Positions 17,660 through 30,137 of a stretch of 64,000 bases of DNA are shown piece by piece (positions within the stretch are counted from its first letter, which is position 1; each line of letters begins with the position of its first letter). Origin of the DNA: Aldehydirespirator sp965204875. Its GTDB lineage: Bacteria > Actinomycetota > Acidimicrobiia > Acidimicrobiales > Aldehydirespiratoraceae. The position numbers and the translations under genes are program-made. The stretch covers positions 1,674,001 to 1,738,000 of the forward strand of contig OZ242020.1 in NCBI GenBank assembly GCA_965204875.1, read 5' to 3'. A model generated the notes under the pieces. It worked only from the letters and a program-made list of their open reading frames with translations, was not told the DNA's origin and did not search any database.

Positions 17660-18784
17660 GTGAGCGACGCGCCCAAGTTCCGCACCGATCGCAGCCACTA
17701 CCGTGCCGCTCTCGAGTCCTGGATGGCGAAGGCCTTCGCTGGTCGGGCCGGGTTGGCGGTGACCGGCATAGAGATACCTGTCAGCACCGGCTTCTCGAAC
17801 GAGACCGTCATGGTCGACTTGGCCTGGCGCTCCGGCGGCGCCGAGCGTCAGGAGCGCTGCGTGGTGCGCATCGAGCCTGCCGACGGCGGGATGTTCCCGC
17901 CGCAGACGCCCCACTGCTCGGTCTCGGTCGCTGTGCAGTACCGGGTGATGGAGGCGGTGGCGCGCGCCGGGGTTGCGCCGGTGCCGCCCCTGCTGGGCTA
18001 CGAGCCCGACCCGACGGTGCTGGGGTCGCCGTTCTTCGTGATGGGCAACGTGTCCGGACAGATCGCCGCGGACGTGCCCCGCTACACGGAGGCGGGGTTC
18101 GTGGTGGACGAGGCAACGCCTTCGCAGCGTCGGCGCATGGTGCTGTCGGCACTTGAGGCCATCGCCGGCGTCCACAATCTGGACTGGCGCCAGGCCGGCC
18201 TGGATTGGCTGGACCCCAGCGGGGCGGGCCGGCCGACCACCGCACTGCAGTTGGACCTGTACCGCAACCACGTGCGCTCGGAGCTGGCGGGCCGGGAGCA
18301 TCCCGTGCTGCATGCGGCTCTTGACTGGCTCGAGGCCAACGATCCCGGCGACGAGCGGGTCGGTCTCACCTGGGGAGACGCCCGCCTCGGCAACCTCATA
18401 CTGCAGGACTACCGGGTCGCCGCCGTGCTCGACTGGGAGGTCTGCGCTCTCTGCCCCACGGAGGCCGACCTGGGCTGGTGGCTGATGTTCGACCGGATGT
18501 CCTTTGACGACCTCGGCATCGCCAGGCTCGACGGCTACCCGAGCCGGGACGAGATGATCGCCTGCTACGAGCAGGCCTCTGGCCGCGAGGTGCGCGAGCC
18601 ACACTATTGGGAGGTCTTCGGGGCGATGCGCTTCTGCACCATCTTCATCCGCCTGGGCGACCGCATGACGGCTTCGGGCTTCCTGCCGCCCGAGCGCAAC
18701 CCGGCCGTGGGCAACCAGGTCACGGCCGCGCTGGCGGCCTTGCTGGAGATCGACAATCCGACGCCCGACCTGCTCGCCCGATGA
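17660..18784 (+). CDS. Phosphotransferase, aminoglycoside phosphotransferase (APH) family
   Basis: 374 residues from a GTG at 17660; the in-frame ATG at 17600 would add 20 atypical residues. It has the protein-kinase-like APH fold: STGFSNETVMVDL (nucleotide loop), a long N-lobe, then GLTWGDARLGNLIL (catalytic HGDxxxxN-type loop with W in place of H) and VLDWEVCALCPTEADLGWWL (metal-binding Asp, DWE motif). This subgroup resembles the kinase-like proteins linked to acyl-CoA dehydrogenases instead of true antibiotic kinases. The small-molecule substrate is unknown. It follows bioB-bsaP but no functional link is evident. Confidence 0.8.
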   Translation: MSDAPKFRTDRSHYRAALESWMAKAFAGRAGLAVTGIEIPVSTGFSNETVMVDLAWRSGGAERQERCVVRIEPADGGMFPPQTPHCSVSVAVQYRVMEAVARAGVAPVPPLLGYEPDPTVLGSPFFVMGNVSGQIAADVPRYTEAGFVVDEATPSQRRRMVLSALEAIAGVHNLDWRQAGLDWLDPSGAGRPTTALQLDLYRNHVRSELAGREHPVLHAALDWLEANDPGDERVGLTWGDARLGNLILQDYRVAAVLDWEVCALCPTEADLGWWLMFDRMSFDDLGIARLDGYPSRDEMIACYEQASGREVREPHYWEVFGAMRFCTIFIRLGDRMTASGFLPPERNPAVGNQVTAALAALLEIDNPTPDLLAR

Positions 18785-18812
18785 GGCGCGAGCACCGGGT
18801 AGCGTGCGGCTA

Positions 18813-22021
<3,209 letters not shown>

Positions 22022-22025
<4 letters not shown>

Positions 22026-23317
22026 GTGCCGAAGTCTTCGAGCACGTGGATCGGCATGTCCGTCCTGGCCCATTCCTTGACCGTGTCGGCGACCTGGGCC
22101 GCTTCGGCGGGCGGCAGTGTCTGCACGATGCTGCGGCCGAGCGCCTCGAACACCGGGATCTCGCTGTCATCGAGCGCGGCCATGATGGTCTTTCGTGTCA
22201 TGGCCGCCTCCAGAGCGGGAGCGAGCCGCTCCAGCTTGGCGCGCTCACGCTCGGCCTCGCCTGCGGCGAACTCGCCCATCACGTCGGACGCGAACAGCTC
22301 CAGCGTCTCGCAGATGTGCTCGTGCCGGTTGTTGCCGCCCTGCTGGATGAACACCACCTGGTCCACACCCGCGTCCGCGAAGCCGCGCAGGTGCTGCCGG
22401 ACCTGCTCCGGCGTGCCGATGCCGCTCTGGTCGCCCCGGTCGACGATGGTGTGCCTGGCGTCGAGGTAGTTGGCCCAGATGTCGGTGCGGCCAGGCTTGT
22501 GCTGTCCGAACACGTAGTGATGTCCGAGCCCGTAGCCGAAGAACTGGAAGCCGTCGAGTCCGCGTCGCCGCGCCTCGCCGGGGTCGGGATGCACTGACAA
22601 CCCCGTCACCATGGCGATGTTGGGGTTGACGGCGTGACCGATGGGCACGCACTCGGTCTCGAGTATCCGGTAGTAGTCCTGCACCCAGGCGGCCGCGTCG
22701 GACGGGTCCACGAAGGAGAACGTGAGCGCGCCCATCCCCAGCCTGGCCGCCAGCTTGATCGTCTCGCGGTTGGAGCAGGCCACCCACAGCGGGGGATGGG
22801 GCTTCTGCACCGGCTTGGGCACCACGTTGCGGCAGGGCATCGAGAAGTGGTCGCCGTCGTAGCCGGGGTAGGGGTCCATGACCATCATGTTGCAGCACTG
22901 CTCGACCGCCTCGGCCCAGGCCTCCCGCTTGCCGGCCACATCGATGCCGAAGCCCCCCAGCTCCAGCAGCGACGACGACTCGCCGGTGCCGAAGTCCACC
23001 CTGCCGCCCGAGACCAGATCGAGGGTGGCGACCCGCTCGGCGACGCGGGCGGGATGGTTGTAGGCGGGCGGCATCAGCACGATCCCGTGACCCAGGCGGA
23101 TGCGCTCGGTGCGCTGGCTGCAGGCCGCCAGGAACACCTCCGGCGCCGAGGAGTGCGAGTACTCCTCAAGGAAGTGGTGCTCCACCTCCCAGGCGTAGTC
23201 GAAGCCGAGCCGGTCGGCCAGCTCCACCTGCTCCAGCGCCTCGTTGAAGAGACGCTGCTCGGACCCGTCGTCCCAGGGCCTGGGCAGCTGGTGCTCGTAG
23301 AAGATGCCGAACTTCAT
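22022..23317 (-). CDS. Luciferase-like (LLM class) flavin-dependent monooxygenase
   Basis: 431 residues from ATG 23317 (MKFGIFYEHQLPRPW). The bacterial luciferase-like TIM-barrel fold is shown by AWEVEHHFLEEYSHS, RIRLGHGIVLMPPAYNHPARVAERVATLDLVSGGRVDFGTGES (in parts) and PPLWVACSNRETI. These enzymes use reduced FMN or F420 to oxidise organic substrates; the substrate here cannot be predicted. The C-terminal 60 residues form an extra helical part. It ends convergently with the giant secreted protein gene: both stop codons lie in the single palindrome CTAG at 22022-22025. It is followed on the same strand, upstream, by an MFS exporter gene. Confidence 0.85.
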
Positions 23318-23396
23318 GACCCTGACCATACGCACCGCCGCTCGGCGCCCGCCTCGGACCCGGCCTTGAACCGCTGTGTGAGGGCGCTGCCGAGCG

Positions 23397-24818
23397 TCAT
23401 GGCGATGACGCCGGGCGTGTCGATTTCGAGTCGAGGCGCCTGAGCGCGAGGCGGCGGCGGGGGTAGACGACTCCGAACAGAACGAAGTTGCAGAAGAAGC
23501 CGCAGGCGCTCACCACCCAGGCGATCTTGTAGGCGGCGAGCGTGTCGCCCGGATCCTCCGGCCGGCCGATGATGGCGAAGGCCACCGCGATGGCGAGCGC
23601 CACGGAGAGCTGGAAGAAGGTCGTCCGCCCGGCGGCGGCCATCCCGTAGCGGTTGGCGGGCACGTCGCAGAGCGCGGCGCCCACCAGCTGCGCGAAACCG
23701 GTGCCCGCGGCCGCGCCCACCAGCACGGTGCCGACGAGCAGCCGTCCCAGCGAAGGCTCGGTGGTGATCGTCAACAGCAGCCACACCAACCCGGTCACGC
23801 CGCAGGCCGCGCCCGCGGTGAGGATCGCCGTGTTGCCGATGCGGTCGGCGAGCCGCCCCGCCTGCGGCGACACCAGGAACGACACCACAGGGCCCGGCGC
23901 CGTGGCCAGGCCGGTCTCGATGACCGACCATCCCCACACCTCCTGGATGTATGACGGCAGCGGCACCAGCAGCGCGAAGAAGCCCACCGAGAAGAAGAGC
24001 GACCCGAGGTTGCCCAGCACGAAGGAGCGGATGCGCAGCAGGCCCAGGTCGAACAGCGGCGCGGGATGGCTCAGGCTGCGCCAGGCGAAGATCGCGACCA
24101 TGGCGCCGCCCGCCGCGTAAGCGCCCAGCGTGGCGGCGTTGCCCCAACCCCAGGAGTCACCCTGCACGATCCCGAGGATGACGGCGCCCACACCCAGCGA
24201 TGCCAGCGGCACACCGATGATGTCGACCCTGCCTGCGGCGCTGGGTTCCCGGCTCTCGCTCAGCGCGCGGACCCCGACCAGCATCGCCGCCAGCGCCACG
24301 GGCACGTTGACGTAGAACACGGCGCGCCAGCCGAACACCTCGATGAGCAGCGCTCCCAGGGTCGGGCCCAGCGCCGCCGCCAGCCCGCCCATGGCGCCCC
24401 AGAACCCGATCGCCGTCTGATGACGGCCGCGGGGAAAGGCGTGCAGCAGCATCGCCAGCCCGGCCGGGTACTGCATCGAACCGCCGATGGCTTGCAGGAC
24501 CCGGGCCGCGATGAGCATGCCGATGCTGGTGGAGGCACCCGCAAGGATCGAGCCTGCCGTGAAGATCATCAGCCCGATCCGGAACACCCGCCGCCGCCCG
24601 TAGCGGTCGGCCAGCCAGCCCGACAGCAGCAGCAGCGCTGCCACCACGATGGCGTAGGCGTTCACCACCCACGAGAGCGAGGCCGGGGTCGCCCCCGGCA
24701 GCGAGGCCCGGATCTCGGGCAAGGCCAGGGCGATGATGGTGAGCTCCATGGCCGCCATGAACACGGCCGCCGACACCACGGCCAGCGTCAACCACGCCGA
24801 CCGGGGCACGCTCTCCAT
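23397..24818 (-). CDS. MFS transporter, DHA2 (EmrB/QacA-like) drug exporter family
   Basis: 473 residues with about 14 hydrophobic segments. The N-terminus (LTLAVVSAAVFMAAMELTIIALALPEI) and loop GWLADRYGRRRVFRIGL carry the MFS motif A; LSWVVNAYAIVVAALLLLSG is typical of DHA2 proteins. It would export a small hydrophobic compound using the proton gradient. It lies upstream of the luciferase-like monooxygenase on the same strand, about 80 bases apart, so the two may form a unit for modifying and exporting or resisting a compound. It is divergent from the gmaS-like operon. Confidence 0.88.
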   Translation of the reverse strand: MESVPRSAWLTLAVVSAAVFMAAMELTIIALALPEIRASLPGATPASLSWVVNAYAIVVAALLLLSGWLADRYGRRRVFRIGLMIFTAGSILAGASTSIGMLIAARVLQAIGGSMQYPAGLAMLLHAFPRGRHQTAIGFWGAMGGLAAALGPTLGALLIEVFGWRAVFYVNVPVALAAMLVGVRALSESREPSAAGRVDIIGVPLASLGVGAVILGIVQGDSWGWGNAATLGAYAAGGAMVAIFAWRSLSHPAPLFDLGLLRIRSFVLGNLGSLFFSVGFFALLVPLPSYIQEVWGWSVIETGLATAPGPVVSFLVSPQAGRLADRIGNTAILTAGAACGVTGLVWLLLTITTEPSLGRLLVGTVLVGAAAGTGFAQLVGAALCDVPANRYGMAAAGRTTFFQLSVALAIAVAFAIIGRPEDPGDTLAAYKIAWVVSACGFFCNFVLFGVVYPRRRLALRRLDSKSTRPASSP

Positions 24819-25080
24819 TGCCTCTCACTCTATGGACGCCTGCGTCCCCGCGGCGCTCCCAGGGCGCTCAAGCCGCAAAGCGCACGACGTTTGGGGCCGG
24901 ACCCCGGATTCTCTACCAGGGGGAAAGAACCTCTACTGTGATTAGACATCGAACCTGCGAGTGGTATGGTTGATCCGGTGCCGGGCGGCGCTCCGGGCGC
25001 GCCGCCAAGCGGCACTGGCGAGCGCGAGACACTACGGTCCTCGAGAGGACTCAGGAGCAATCACCGAGACAGGGGGAGCA
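24819..25080. promoter_or_regulatory. Divergent promoter region between the MFS gene and the gmaS-like operon
   Basis: 262 bp with no ORF. It must hold the promoters of both flanking units. A good ribosome site (CAGGGGGAGCA) precedes the ATG at 25081. Short stem-forming sequences (for example GTCCT-CGAG-AGGAC near 25036) are present but I cannot assign a riboswitch. Confidence 0.5.
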
Positions 25081-26481
25081 ATGGCCACCGATCTTGAGAT
25101 GTTCGTCGGCGCAGACGGGCGCGAGGCGCAGATCGCCGAGGTGGAGGCGCGCATAGCCGCGGACGACATCCGCTACCTGTACTGCCAGTTCGTCTCGGTG
25201 ACGGGCCGGATAATGGGCAAGGGGATCCCGGCCAAGCACTTCGGCATGATCGCCCGCAAGGGCTTCCAGCTCGTCTACGGCTCCACCGCCAACCTCTTCA
25301 TCGACCGTCACGGCAACTACATCGGCTACGGCCCCGAGGCCCGCGAGCTGGTGGGCATCGGCGAACCGGAGACCTTCATGCCGCTGCCCTGGGACCCGAG
25401 GACGGCCCGGGTGTGGTGCACGCTGTTCAGGGGCCGCGAGGAGGAGGTGGACGGCGGCGCCTTCCTCACCTCGGACTGCCGCGGCAACCTCAGGCGGCTG
25501 CACGCGGACTTCGAGGCCAAGCACGGGCTGCACCTGCGCGCCGGCTGCGAGCCCGAGATGATGTGGCTGAAGGCCGACGCCGACGGCAAGCCGACCGTCG
25601 AGGGCATGACCAAGCCCAACTGCTACCACATCGACCAGTTCGCCGAGCTGCAGCCGCTGATTCACAAGGTGGTGGAGTACTGCGAGGCCATGGGTCTCGA
25701 CATGATCCAGGGCGACCACGAGGACGCCCCCGGCCAGCTCGAGCTGAACTTCAACTTCGACCGCGCCGAGCTCACCGCCGACCGGCTCACCACCTACCGG
25801 CAGGTGTGCAAGCAGGTGGGCCGCGAGATGGGGGCCTTCCCCTGCTTCATGCCCAAGCCGTTCATGGGCGTGTCCGCCAACGGCTGCCACCACAACATCT
25901 CGCTGTGGGACTCAGACGGCAACAACATGTTCATGCCCGCCGGCGACAACCCGCAGCTGCCCGGCCCGGTCGGGCTGAAGGCCATCGGCGGCATCCTCGA
26001 GCACGTCCGGGCGCTCACCTGCCTCACGTCGCCCACGGTCAACTCCTACCGGCGGCTCTGGGACACCGGCTTCTGGGCGCCGGTGTTCGCGGATTGGGGC
26101 TTCCAGAACCGCACCACCGCACTGCGGGTCAGCGCGCCGGGCCGCTTCGAGTACCGCTCCGTTGACAGCTCCGTCAACCCGCACCTGTCCTTCGCCGGGC
26201 TCCTCGCGGCCATGGACGACGGCCTCGACCGTGCTCTGGACCCCGGCGAGCCCGAGGAGCGCAACATCTACGAGGCCATGGAGTCGGGCAAGGACGTGAA
26301 GAAGATCCCGCTCACCCTGGGCGAGGCGCTCGAGGCGTTCGCGTCCGACGAGGTGATCCGCTCGGCGCTGCCCGGCGAGATGTACCGGGTGTTCATGCAC
26401 TACAAGACCGACGAGTGGGAGCGGTTCCTGCACACCGTCTCGAACTGGGATGTTGAGGAGTACCTCGACGTCCTGCCATGA
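25081..26481 (+). CDS. gmaS: Glutamine synthetase-family ligase, probably gamma-glutamylmethylamide synthetase
   Basis: 466 residues. Glutamine synthetase fold: the beta-grasp N-terminus (VTGRIMGKGIPAKHF), the catalytic HEDAPGQLELNF (metal-binding Glu), NGCHHNISLW (ATP/ammonium site) and RVSAPGRFEYRSVDSSVNPHL. It is not a housekeeping GSI. Its place directly before mgsABC-like genes points to GMAS, which joins glutamate and methylamine at the cost of ATP to make gamma-glutamylmethylamide. In rhizobia the same gene order is known as glnT-glxBCD, so a GlnT-like role is the alternative. Start is supported by the strong ribosome site at 25069-25079. It probably heads an operon reaching 31475. Confidence 0.75.
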   Translation: MATDLEMFVGADGREAQIAEVEARIAADDIRYLYCQFVSVTGRIMGKGIPAKHFGMIARKGFQLVYGSTANLFIDRHGNYIGYGPEARELVGIGEPETFMPLPWDPRTARVWCTLFRGREEEVDGGAFLTSDCRGNLRRLHADFEAKHGLHLRAGCEPEMMWLKADADGKPTVEGMTKPNCYHIDQFAELQPLIHKVVEYCEAMGLDMIQGDHEDAPGQLELNFNFDRAELTADRLTTYRQVCKQVGREMGAFPCFMPKPFMGVSANGCHHNISLWDSDGNNMFMPAGDNPQLPGPVGLKAIGGILEHVRALTCLTSPTVNSYRRLWDTGFWAPVFADWGFQNRTTALRVSAPGRFEYRSVDSSVNPHLSFAGLLAAMDDGLDRALDPGEPEERNIYEAMESGKDVKKIPLTLGEALEAFASDEVIRSALPGEMYRVFMHYKTDEWERFLHTVSNWDVEEYLDVLP

Positions 26482-26545
26482 ACCGCCGGGCAGGGTCAAC
26501 CAGACCACAGACCGAACTGAGACCAAGACTGAGGAGGCAGCAACC

Positions 26546-27475
26546 ATGTGCGGCATAGCAGGCGTTATCCACCGCGACGGCACAGCGGACGTGGGCGCGG
26601 AGCTGACGGCGATGCTCCAGTCGATGAAGCATCGCGGGCCGGACTCCACGGGCTACGCGGTCTACGGTCCGGCCGGCGACATGGTGGTCGTGAGGTTCGT
26701 GCTGGCCGAGCCCAACAAGAGCACGGGCTTCGGCATGCAGGAGCGCTTGGAGCGCAACCGGGCCGAGGTGGAGGCGAGGCTGGCCAAGATCGGCGCCGAG
26801 GTCGCCACGGTCACCAGCGACACCGGCTACGCCTTCCGTGCCACCATCCGCTACAGCGGAGACCTCAAGGCCCTGGCCGACTACCTGGAGGACGTGCCCG
26901 GCTGCGAGGTGCTGTCGCTCGGCAGCTCGCTGGAGATCATCAAGGACCTGGGCGACGCCGCCACCGTCAGCGACCAGTACAACCTCGGGTCTTTCCGGGG
27001 CACCCACGGCATCGGCCACGTGCGCATGGCCACCGAGTCCGAGGTCGATCTGGCCAGCGCCCACCCCTACTGGGCCTACCCGTTCGCGGACGTGGCCGTC
27101 GTCCACAACGGTCAGCTCACCAACTACCACCAGTGGCGCCGCCGCCTGGAGCAGCACGGCCACCGGTTCCAGAGCGAGTGCGACTCCGAGATCATCGCCG
27201 TGTACCTGGCCGAGCAGATGTCCCGTGGCCTGTCGCTGGAGACGGCCATGAAGGACAGCCTCGACGACCTCGACGGGGTGTTCACCTACGTGTGCGTGAC
27301 CGGCAACGAGCTCGGGGTCGCCAAGGACGAGATGGCGGCCAAGCCCCTGGTGCTGTTCGAGTCCGAGCCGGTAGTGGCGGTGGCCACCGAGGAGGTCGCC
27401 ATCCGCGCCCTGGTGGGGCGCGAGGTCGAGACCCGGGATCCCTACGAGCGTGAGGTGCTGGTATGGCAGGTGTGA
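26546..27475 (+). CDS. mgsA: Class II glutamine amidotransferase-like subunit of N-methylglutamate synthase
   Basis: 309 residues starting MCGIAGVIHRDG: Cys2 is the N-terminal nucleophile exposed after Met removal. KHRGPDSTGYAV, GIGHVRMATES and VVHNGQLTNYHQWRR follow the Ntn-type amidotransferase pattern. In the N-methylglutamate pathway MgsA, MgsB and MgsC correspond to the three parts of a split glutamate synthase and transfer the methylamino group to give N-methylglutamate. GAGGAGG lies just upstream of the ATG. It follows the gmaS-like gene by 64 bases and overlaps the next gene. GlxB is the homologous name in rhizobia. Confidence 0.8.
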   Translation: MCGIAGVIHRDGTADVGAELTAMLQSMKHRGPDSTGYAVYGPAGDMVVVRFVLAEPNKSTGFGMQERLERNRAEVEARLAKIGAEVATVTSDTGYAFRATIRYSGDLKALADYLEDVPGCEVLSLGSSLEIIKDLGDAATVSDQYNLGSFRGTHGIGHVRMATESEVDLASAHPYWAYPFADVAVVHNGQLTNYHQWRRRLEQHGHRFQSECDSEIIAVYLAEQMSRGLSLETAMKDSLDDLDGVFTYVCVTGNELGVAKDEMAAKPLVLFESEPVVAVATEEVAIRALVGREVETRDPYEREVLVWQV

Positions 27476-28260
27476 GCGGCTCGCGCAGCGGGGTCTCCTA
27501 TGACGCCCGGGGGCTTGTGGAGCCCCATGCCGAGATGCCCGAAGACATCGAGGTGGACGGCCACAGGGCGCGGTTCGACGCAGCCGGTCTGACGATCCGC
27601 CAGATCAACATGGCGCTGCGCAAGCTGATCTATGCCGATGGCGTCACCGATGTGACGGTGCTCAACCCGGCGTCGAAGCACTCGCTGGCGGTGGGGATCC
27701 TCAAGCGCTGCCGGATCCATTTCGAGGGCAGCCCCGGGTGGTTCGCCTGCGGGCTCATCGACGGTCCCGAGGTGACGATCAACGGCAGGGTGGGCTGGTC
27801 GGTCGCCGAGAACATGATGTCGGGCGTGGTCACGGTGCAGCGCGGCGCCGGATCGCTCACCGGGGCCGCGATCCGCGGCGGCGACCTCATCATCAAGGGC
27901 GACGCGGGCGCCCGCACCGGCATCGACCAGAAGGGCGGCACGATCATCGTGCTCGGCGACGTCGGCATCAACACGGGGTTCATGATGCAGCGGGGCCGCC
28001 AGATCATCTGCGGCGACGCGGGCGCGAACCTCGGCGACTCCATGTACGACGGCGCCATCTACGTGGCCGGCAGGGTGCGCTCGCTGGGGGTGGACTGCGT
28101 GCCCGGCGAGTGGGACTCCGCCGACACCGAGCTGATCGGGCGCAAGTTCGCGGCACACGGGCTCGGCGACCCGCCCGAGTTCCAGAAGTTCGTCTGCGGC
28201 AAGCAACTCCACAACTACGACGCGCTCGAGCCCTCCGAGCGCAAGCTCGTCATCCACTAG
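27463..28260 (+). CDS. mgsB: GXGXG-domain subunit of N-methylglutamate synthase
   Basis: 265 residues. The right-handed beta-helix of the glutamate synthase C-terminal domain is evident: GAGSLTGAAIRGGDLIIKGDAGARTGI, GGTIIVLGDVGINTG and GGD/CGDAGANLGDSMYDGAIYVAG (in parts), with repeating G-x-G-x-x-G. It is the structural, non-catalytic part of the split synthase and would hold MgsA and MgsC together. It overlaps the end of mgsA by 13 bases; a GTG at 27472 would give a four-base overlap. GlxC is the rhizobial homologue. Confidence 0.8.
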   Translation: MAGVSGSRSGVSYDARGLVEPHAEMPEDIEVDGHRARFDAAGLTIRQINMALRKLIYADGVTDVTVLNPASKHSLAVGILKRCRIHFEGSPGWFACGLIDGPEVTINGRVGWSVAENMMSGVVTVQRGAGSLTGAAIRGGDLIIKGDAGARTGIDQKGGTIIVLGDVGINTGFMMQRGRQIICGDAGANLGDSMYDGAIYVAGRVRSLGVDCVPGEWDSADTELIGRKFAAHGLGDPPEFQKFVCGKQLHNYDALEPSERKLVIH

Positions 28261-28273
28261 GGAGGGTTGAGCG

Positions 28274-29668
28274 ATGCCTGATGTGAACAGGGGCACGGAC
28301 ACACTCGGCCAGAGCCGGATCTTCACACGGGAGGTCATCAACGACATCCACGTGAAGTCCGAGCTGGGCCGCTACCGGATGCGGGGCTTCTCGATCTTCA
28401 AGAAGATCCCCCACTGGGACGAGCTGGTCTTCCTGCCCGGCACGCTCACCCGGTTCGTGATCGAGGGCTACCGCGAGAAATGCGACACGGCCACCGTGAT
28501 CGGGTCGCGCTTCGCGGCCAAGCCGCTGGAGCTCGACATTCCGGTCTACATCACCGGGATGAGCTTCGGGGCGCTGTCATTGGAGGCGAAGATGGCGCTC
28601 GCCAAGGGCGCCTCGATGGCCGGCACCGCCACCTGCTCGGGCGAGGGCGGCATGATCCCGCCCGAGCGCGACCTCTCCACCAAGTGGTACTACCAGATCA
28701 TCCAGAGCCGCTACGGCTTCAACCCCCACCACCTGATGCTGGCCGACGCCGTGGAGTTCTTCATCGGCCAGGGCTGCAAGGTCGGGCTCGGCGGCCACCT
28801 GATGGGCCAGAAGGTGACCGAGCAGGTGGCCGAGATGCGGTCGCTGCCCGCCGGGATCGACCAGCGTTCCCCGGCGCGCCACCCCGACTGGCTCGGCCCC
28901 GACGACCTGTCGCTGAAGATCCAGGAGGTGCGCGAGGCCACCGACTACCAGATCCCCATCCAGCTCAAGCTGGGGGCGGCGCGGGTGTACGACGACGTGC
29001 GCATGGCGGCCAAGTGCGGCCCCGACGTCATCTACCTCGACGGCGCCGAGGGGGGCACGGGCGCCGGGCCCCACCTGGCCACCGAGGAGACCGGCATCCC
29101 GCTGATGGCCGCCATACCCGAGGCACGGCGCGCCCTCGAGGACGTGGGCCTGGCCGACGACATCGACCTGGTGGTGGCGGGCGGCATCCGCAACGGCGGC
29201 GACGTGGCCAAGTGCCTGGCGCTGGGCGCCGACGCGGTGGCCCTGGGCACCGCCGCGCTGATGGCGCTCAACTGCAACAAGGAGATACCCGGCGTGACCG
29301 ACTACGAGGGCACCGTCGGCGTGCCCGCCGGGGAGTGCTACCACTGCCACACGGGCCGGTGCCCGGTGGGGGTCGCCACGCAGGACGTGGAGTTGCGCAA
29401 GCGCCTCGATGTGGACTCTGCCGCGCTGCGGGTCTACAACTTCCTGATCACCCTCACCATGGAGGTGCAGATGCTGGCGCGTGCCTGCGGCAAGACCGAC
29501 GTCCACTCGCTGGAGCCCGAGGACCTGGCCGCGCTGACCCATGAGGCCGCGGCCATGGCCAAGGTGCCCCTGGCGGGCACGAACTACATTCCCGGCGTCA
29601 CCGAGGAGCGGACCCTGCAAGAGATACGCGACCTGTTCGACAAGCACGTGATCGACCGGGGTCTCTGA
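28274..29668 (+). CDS. mgsC: FMN-binding glutamate synthase-like catalytic subunit of N-methylglutamate synthase
   Basis: 464 residues. The central and FMN domain of glutamate synthase is clear: YITGMSFGALSLEAKMALAKGA, IYLDGAEGGTGAGP, DLVVAGGIRNGGDVAKCLALGADAVALGTAAL (in parts) and the iron-sulfur ligand motif CYHCHTGRCPVG. The predicted reaction is reductive transfer of the methylamino group to 2-oxoglutarate or glutamate to form N-methylglutamate. An AGGGAGG-type ribosome site precedes the ATG. The next gene starts one base after its stop. Confidence 0.82.
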   Translation: MPDVNRGTDTLGQSRIFTREVINDIHVKSELGRYRMRGFSIFKKIPHWDELVFLPGTLTRFVIEGYREKCDTATVIGSRFAAKPLELDIPVYITGMSFGALSLEAKMALAKGASMAGTATCSGEGGMIPPERDLSTKWYYQIIQSRYGFNPHHLMLADAVEFFIGQGCKVGLGGHLMGQKVTEQVAEMRSLPAGIDQRSPARHPDWLGPDDLSLKIQEVREATDYQIPIQLKLGAARVYDDVRMAAKCGPDVIYLDGAEGGTGAGPHLATEETGIPLMAAIPEARRALEDVGLADDIDLVVAGGIRNGGDVAKCLALGADAVALGTAALMALNCNKEIPGVTDYEGTVGVPAGECYHCHTGRCPVGVATQDVELRKRLDVDSAALRVYNFLITLTMEVQMLARACGKTDVHSLEPEDLAALTHEAAAMAKVPLAGTNYIPGVTEERTLQEIRDLFDKHVIDRGL

Positions 29669-29669
29669 G

Positions 29670-30125
29670 ATGGCTGTGAACGCGAGCACGGGTGAGGGCC
29701 CGCGTGAGACGCGCACCGTGGCCATCGACGCCGAGGTGCTGGCCGGCAAGCGGTTCGCCTACCAGGAGGACATCTCGCTGGTGGAGGACATCGACCTGCT
29801 GGCGGCGACTCCCGGGCCCGACATCAACTGGCTCGAGGACGTCACCCTGCTGTCCGAGGACGGCGTGCCCGCGGTGTTCGACCGCTACTCCAACTCGTTC
29901 CTCAAGATCTACTTCCCGATCCCCGCCGGCCGCGCCGACGAGATCGCACGCAAGGTGCTCATCAAGCACTTGACCTCCGGCAACTCCTATGGCATCGCGC
30001 TGAAGGACGTTCACTGCAAGTTCCCGCAGGTGGAACTGGGCCCGTGGGTGGAGGACTCCCGGATCGTGGGCGCCGATTGGCGGCCGCCGGTGCTGGAGGG
30101 CTGGACCGCGCCCGGCGGTCACTAG
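29670..30125 (+). CDS. Uncharacterised protein between mgsC and an FAD oxidase
   Basis: 151 residues, no signal peptide, no membrane segment, no family I recognise. It has a mixed alpha/beta look with many Asp and Glu in the first half (YQEDISLVEDIDLL, NWLEDVTLL) and an aromatic/basic part (YSNSFLKIYFPIPAGRADEIARKVLIKHLTSG, in parts). It starts one base after the mgsC stop and ends 12 bases before the FAD oxidase gene, so it is translationally embedded in the methylamine module. A small subunit or accessory factor of the oxidase is a reasonable guess from position alone. Confidence 0.75.
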   Translation: MAVNASTGEGPRETRTVAIDAEVLAGKRFAYQEDISLVEDIDLLAATPGPDINWLEDVTLLSEDGVPAVFDRYSNSFLKIYFPIPAGRADEIARKVLIKHLTSGNSYGIALKDVHCKFPQVELGPWVEDSRIVGADWRPPVLEGWTAPGGH

Positions 30126-30137
30126 GGGGTCACTCGG

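Noticed and set aside
24819..25080. Riboswitch before the gmaS-like gene
   Set aside because: Short stems are present but I could not match a known aptamer core; not enough to call.
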